A DNA stretch of 6,611 bases from CAYMOV01 sp964392085 (GTDB taxonomy: Bacteria; Oederibacteriota; Muellerivitia; Muellerivitales; Muellerivitaceae): positions 1-6,611 of the forward strand of contig CAYMOV010000134.1 of the NCBI GenBank assembly GCA_964392085.1, given 5' to 3'. Both the position numbers and the translations under genes were made by a program. The notes beneath the pieces are model-generated. The model saw nothing but the letters and a program-made list of their open reading frames with translations, ran no database searches and was not told where the DNA came from. Every line of letters starts with the position of its first letter. The first letter of the stretch is position 1. Positions 6,509-6,611 of this stretch are shown here, in pieces.

Positions 6509-6611
6509 TATGCGCTTTCGCGAAGGATCAACCGGGTCTTCAGGTGGACGGTGGAGAGCCCCTTTTCCTCCCCGCTCGCCAACCGGAACATCTTGGAGGC
6601 GGCCTGGGCCC
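6508..6611 (-). CDS. LacI-family transcriptional regulator, C-terminal end only
   Basis: Only the last 33 codons and a TAA stop (6508-6510) are inside the window. The peptide begins A-Q-A-A-S-K-M-F and ends H-L-K-T-R-L-I-L-R-E-S-A. The final basic, hydrophobic pattern (T-R-L-I-x-R-E-S) preceded by a helix and a short acidic turn (A-S-G-E-E-K) is the usual end of LacI/GalR regulators, where it closes the sugar-binding domain. The DNA-binding part lies outside the window. It is transcribed in the same direction as the binding-protein gene, 122 bases upstream of it, and most likely controls that operon in response to the transported sugar. The assignment rests on a short tail, so a related periplasmic-binding-like protein cannot be excluded. 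Confidence 0.7.
   Translation of the reverse strand, partial: AQAASKMFRLASGEEKGLSTVHLKTRLILRESA

Overview
The window is a GC-rich bacterial segment in which every gene I can support lies on the minus strand. Read in the direction of transcription (from high to low coordinates), it contains: the last 33 residues of a LacI-family regulator; a sugar ABC-transporter substrate-binding lipoprotein; a cytoplasmic (alpha/alpha)6-barrel, six-hairpin-glycosidase-like protein; a xylulokinase-type FGGY sugar kinase; and two tandem paralogous lipoproteins with Thr/Pro-rich linkers. The second lipoprotein runs off the left edge. No RNA gene, CRISPR array, transposase or phage gene is visible. All gaps between genes are shorter than 170 bases.

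The right and middle parts look like a small carbohydrate-use locus: a regulator, a solute-capture lipoprotein, a probable intracellular glycan-acting enzyme and a kinase that would phosphorylate a released ketopentose or similar sugar. The binding protein and the barrel protein overlap by four bases (GTGA), so they are very probably translated together. No permease or ATPase gene of the transporter lies in the window. The actual sugar cannot be read from the sequence. The kinase family suggests a pentose or pentitol, but that is inference.

The left part holds two secreted lipoproteins that share a post-lipobox motif (C-x-x-K-[FY]-x-V-A-P), a Thr/Pro linker and the segment E-x-E/L-x-P-[LM]-GVGG. 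The complete one ends in a domain resembling the bacterial pre-peptidase C-terminal (PPC) beta-sandwich. Both probably begin with TTG. The left one is not found by an ATG/GTG-based reading, because a GTG in another frame opens a longer spurious ORF there.

Non-coding points of interest: a 91-base imperfect inverted repeat begins at the base right after the barrel gene's stop codon and contains tandem ACCGATGAAC units. There is a short palindrome just upstream of the kinase ribosome-binding site, part of which recurs at a similar distance upstream of the binding-protein gene. A 21-base-period direct repeat lies at the end of the regulator gene.

Organism: three lipoprotein signal peptides, Thr/Pro-rich surface linkers, high GC and use of GTG/TTG starts suggest an uncultured environmental bacterium, probably with a diderm envelope. 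The Thr/Pro-linker style recalls proteins I associate with some candidate phyla, but I cannot assign a taxon from this sequence.
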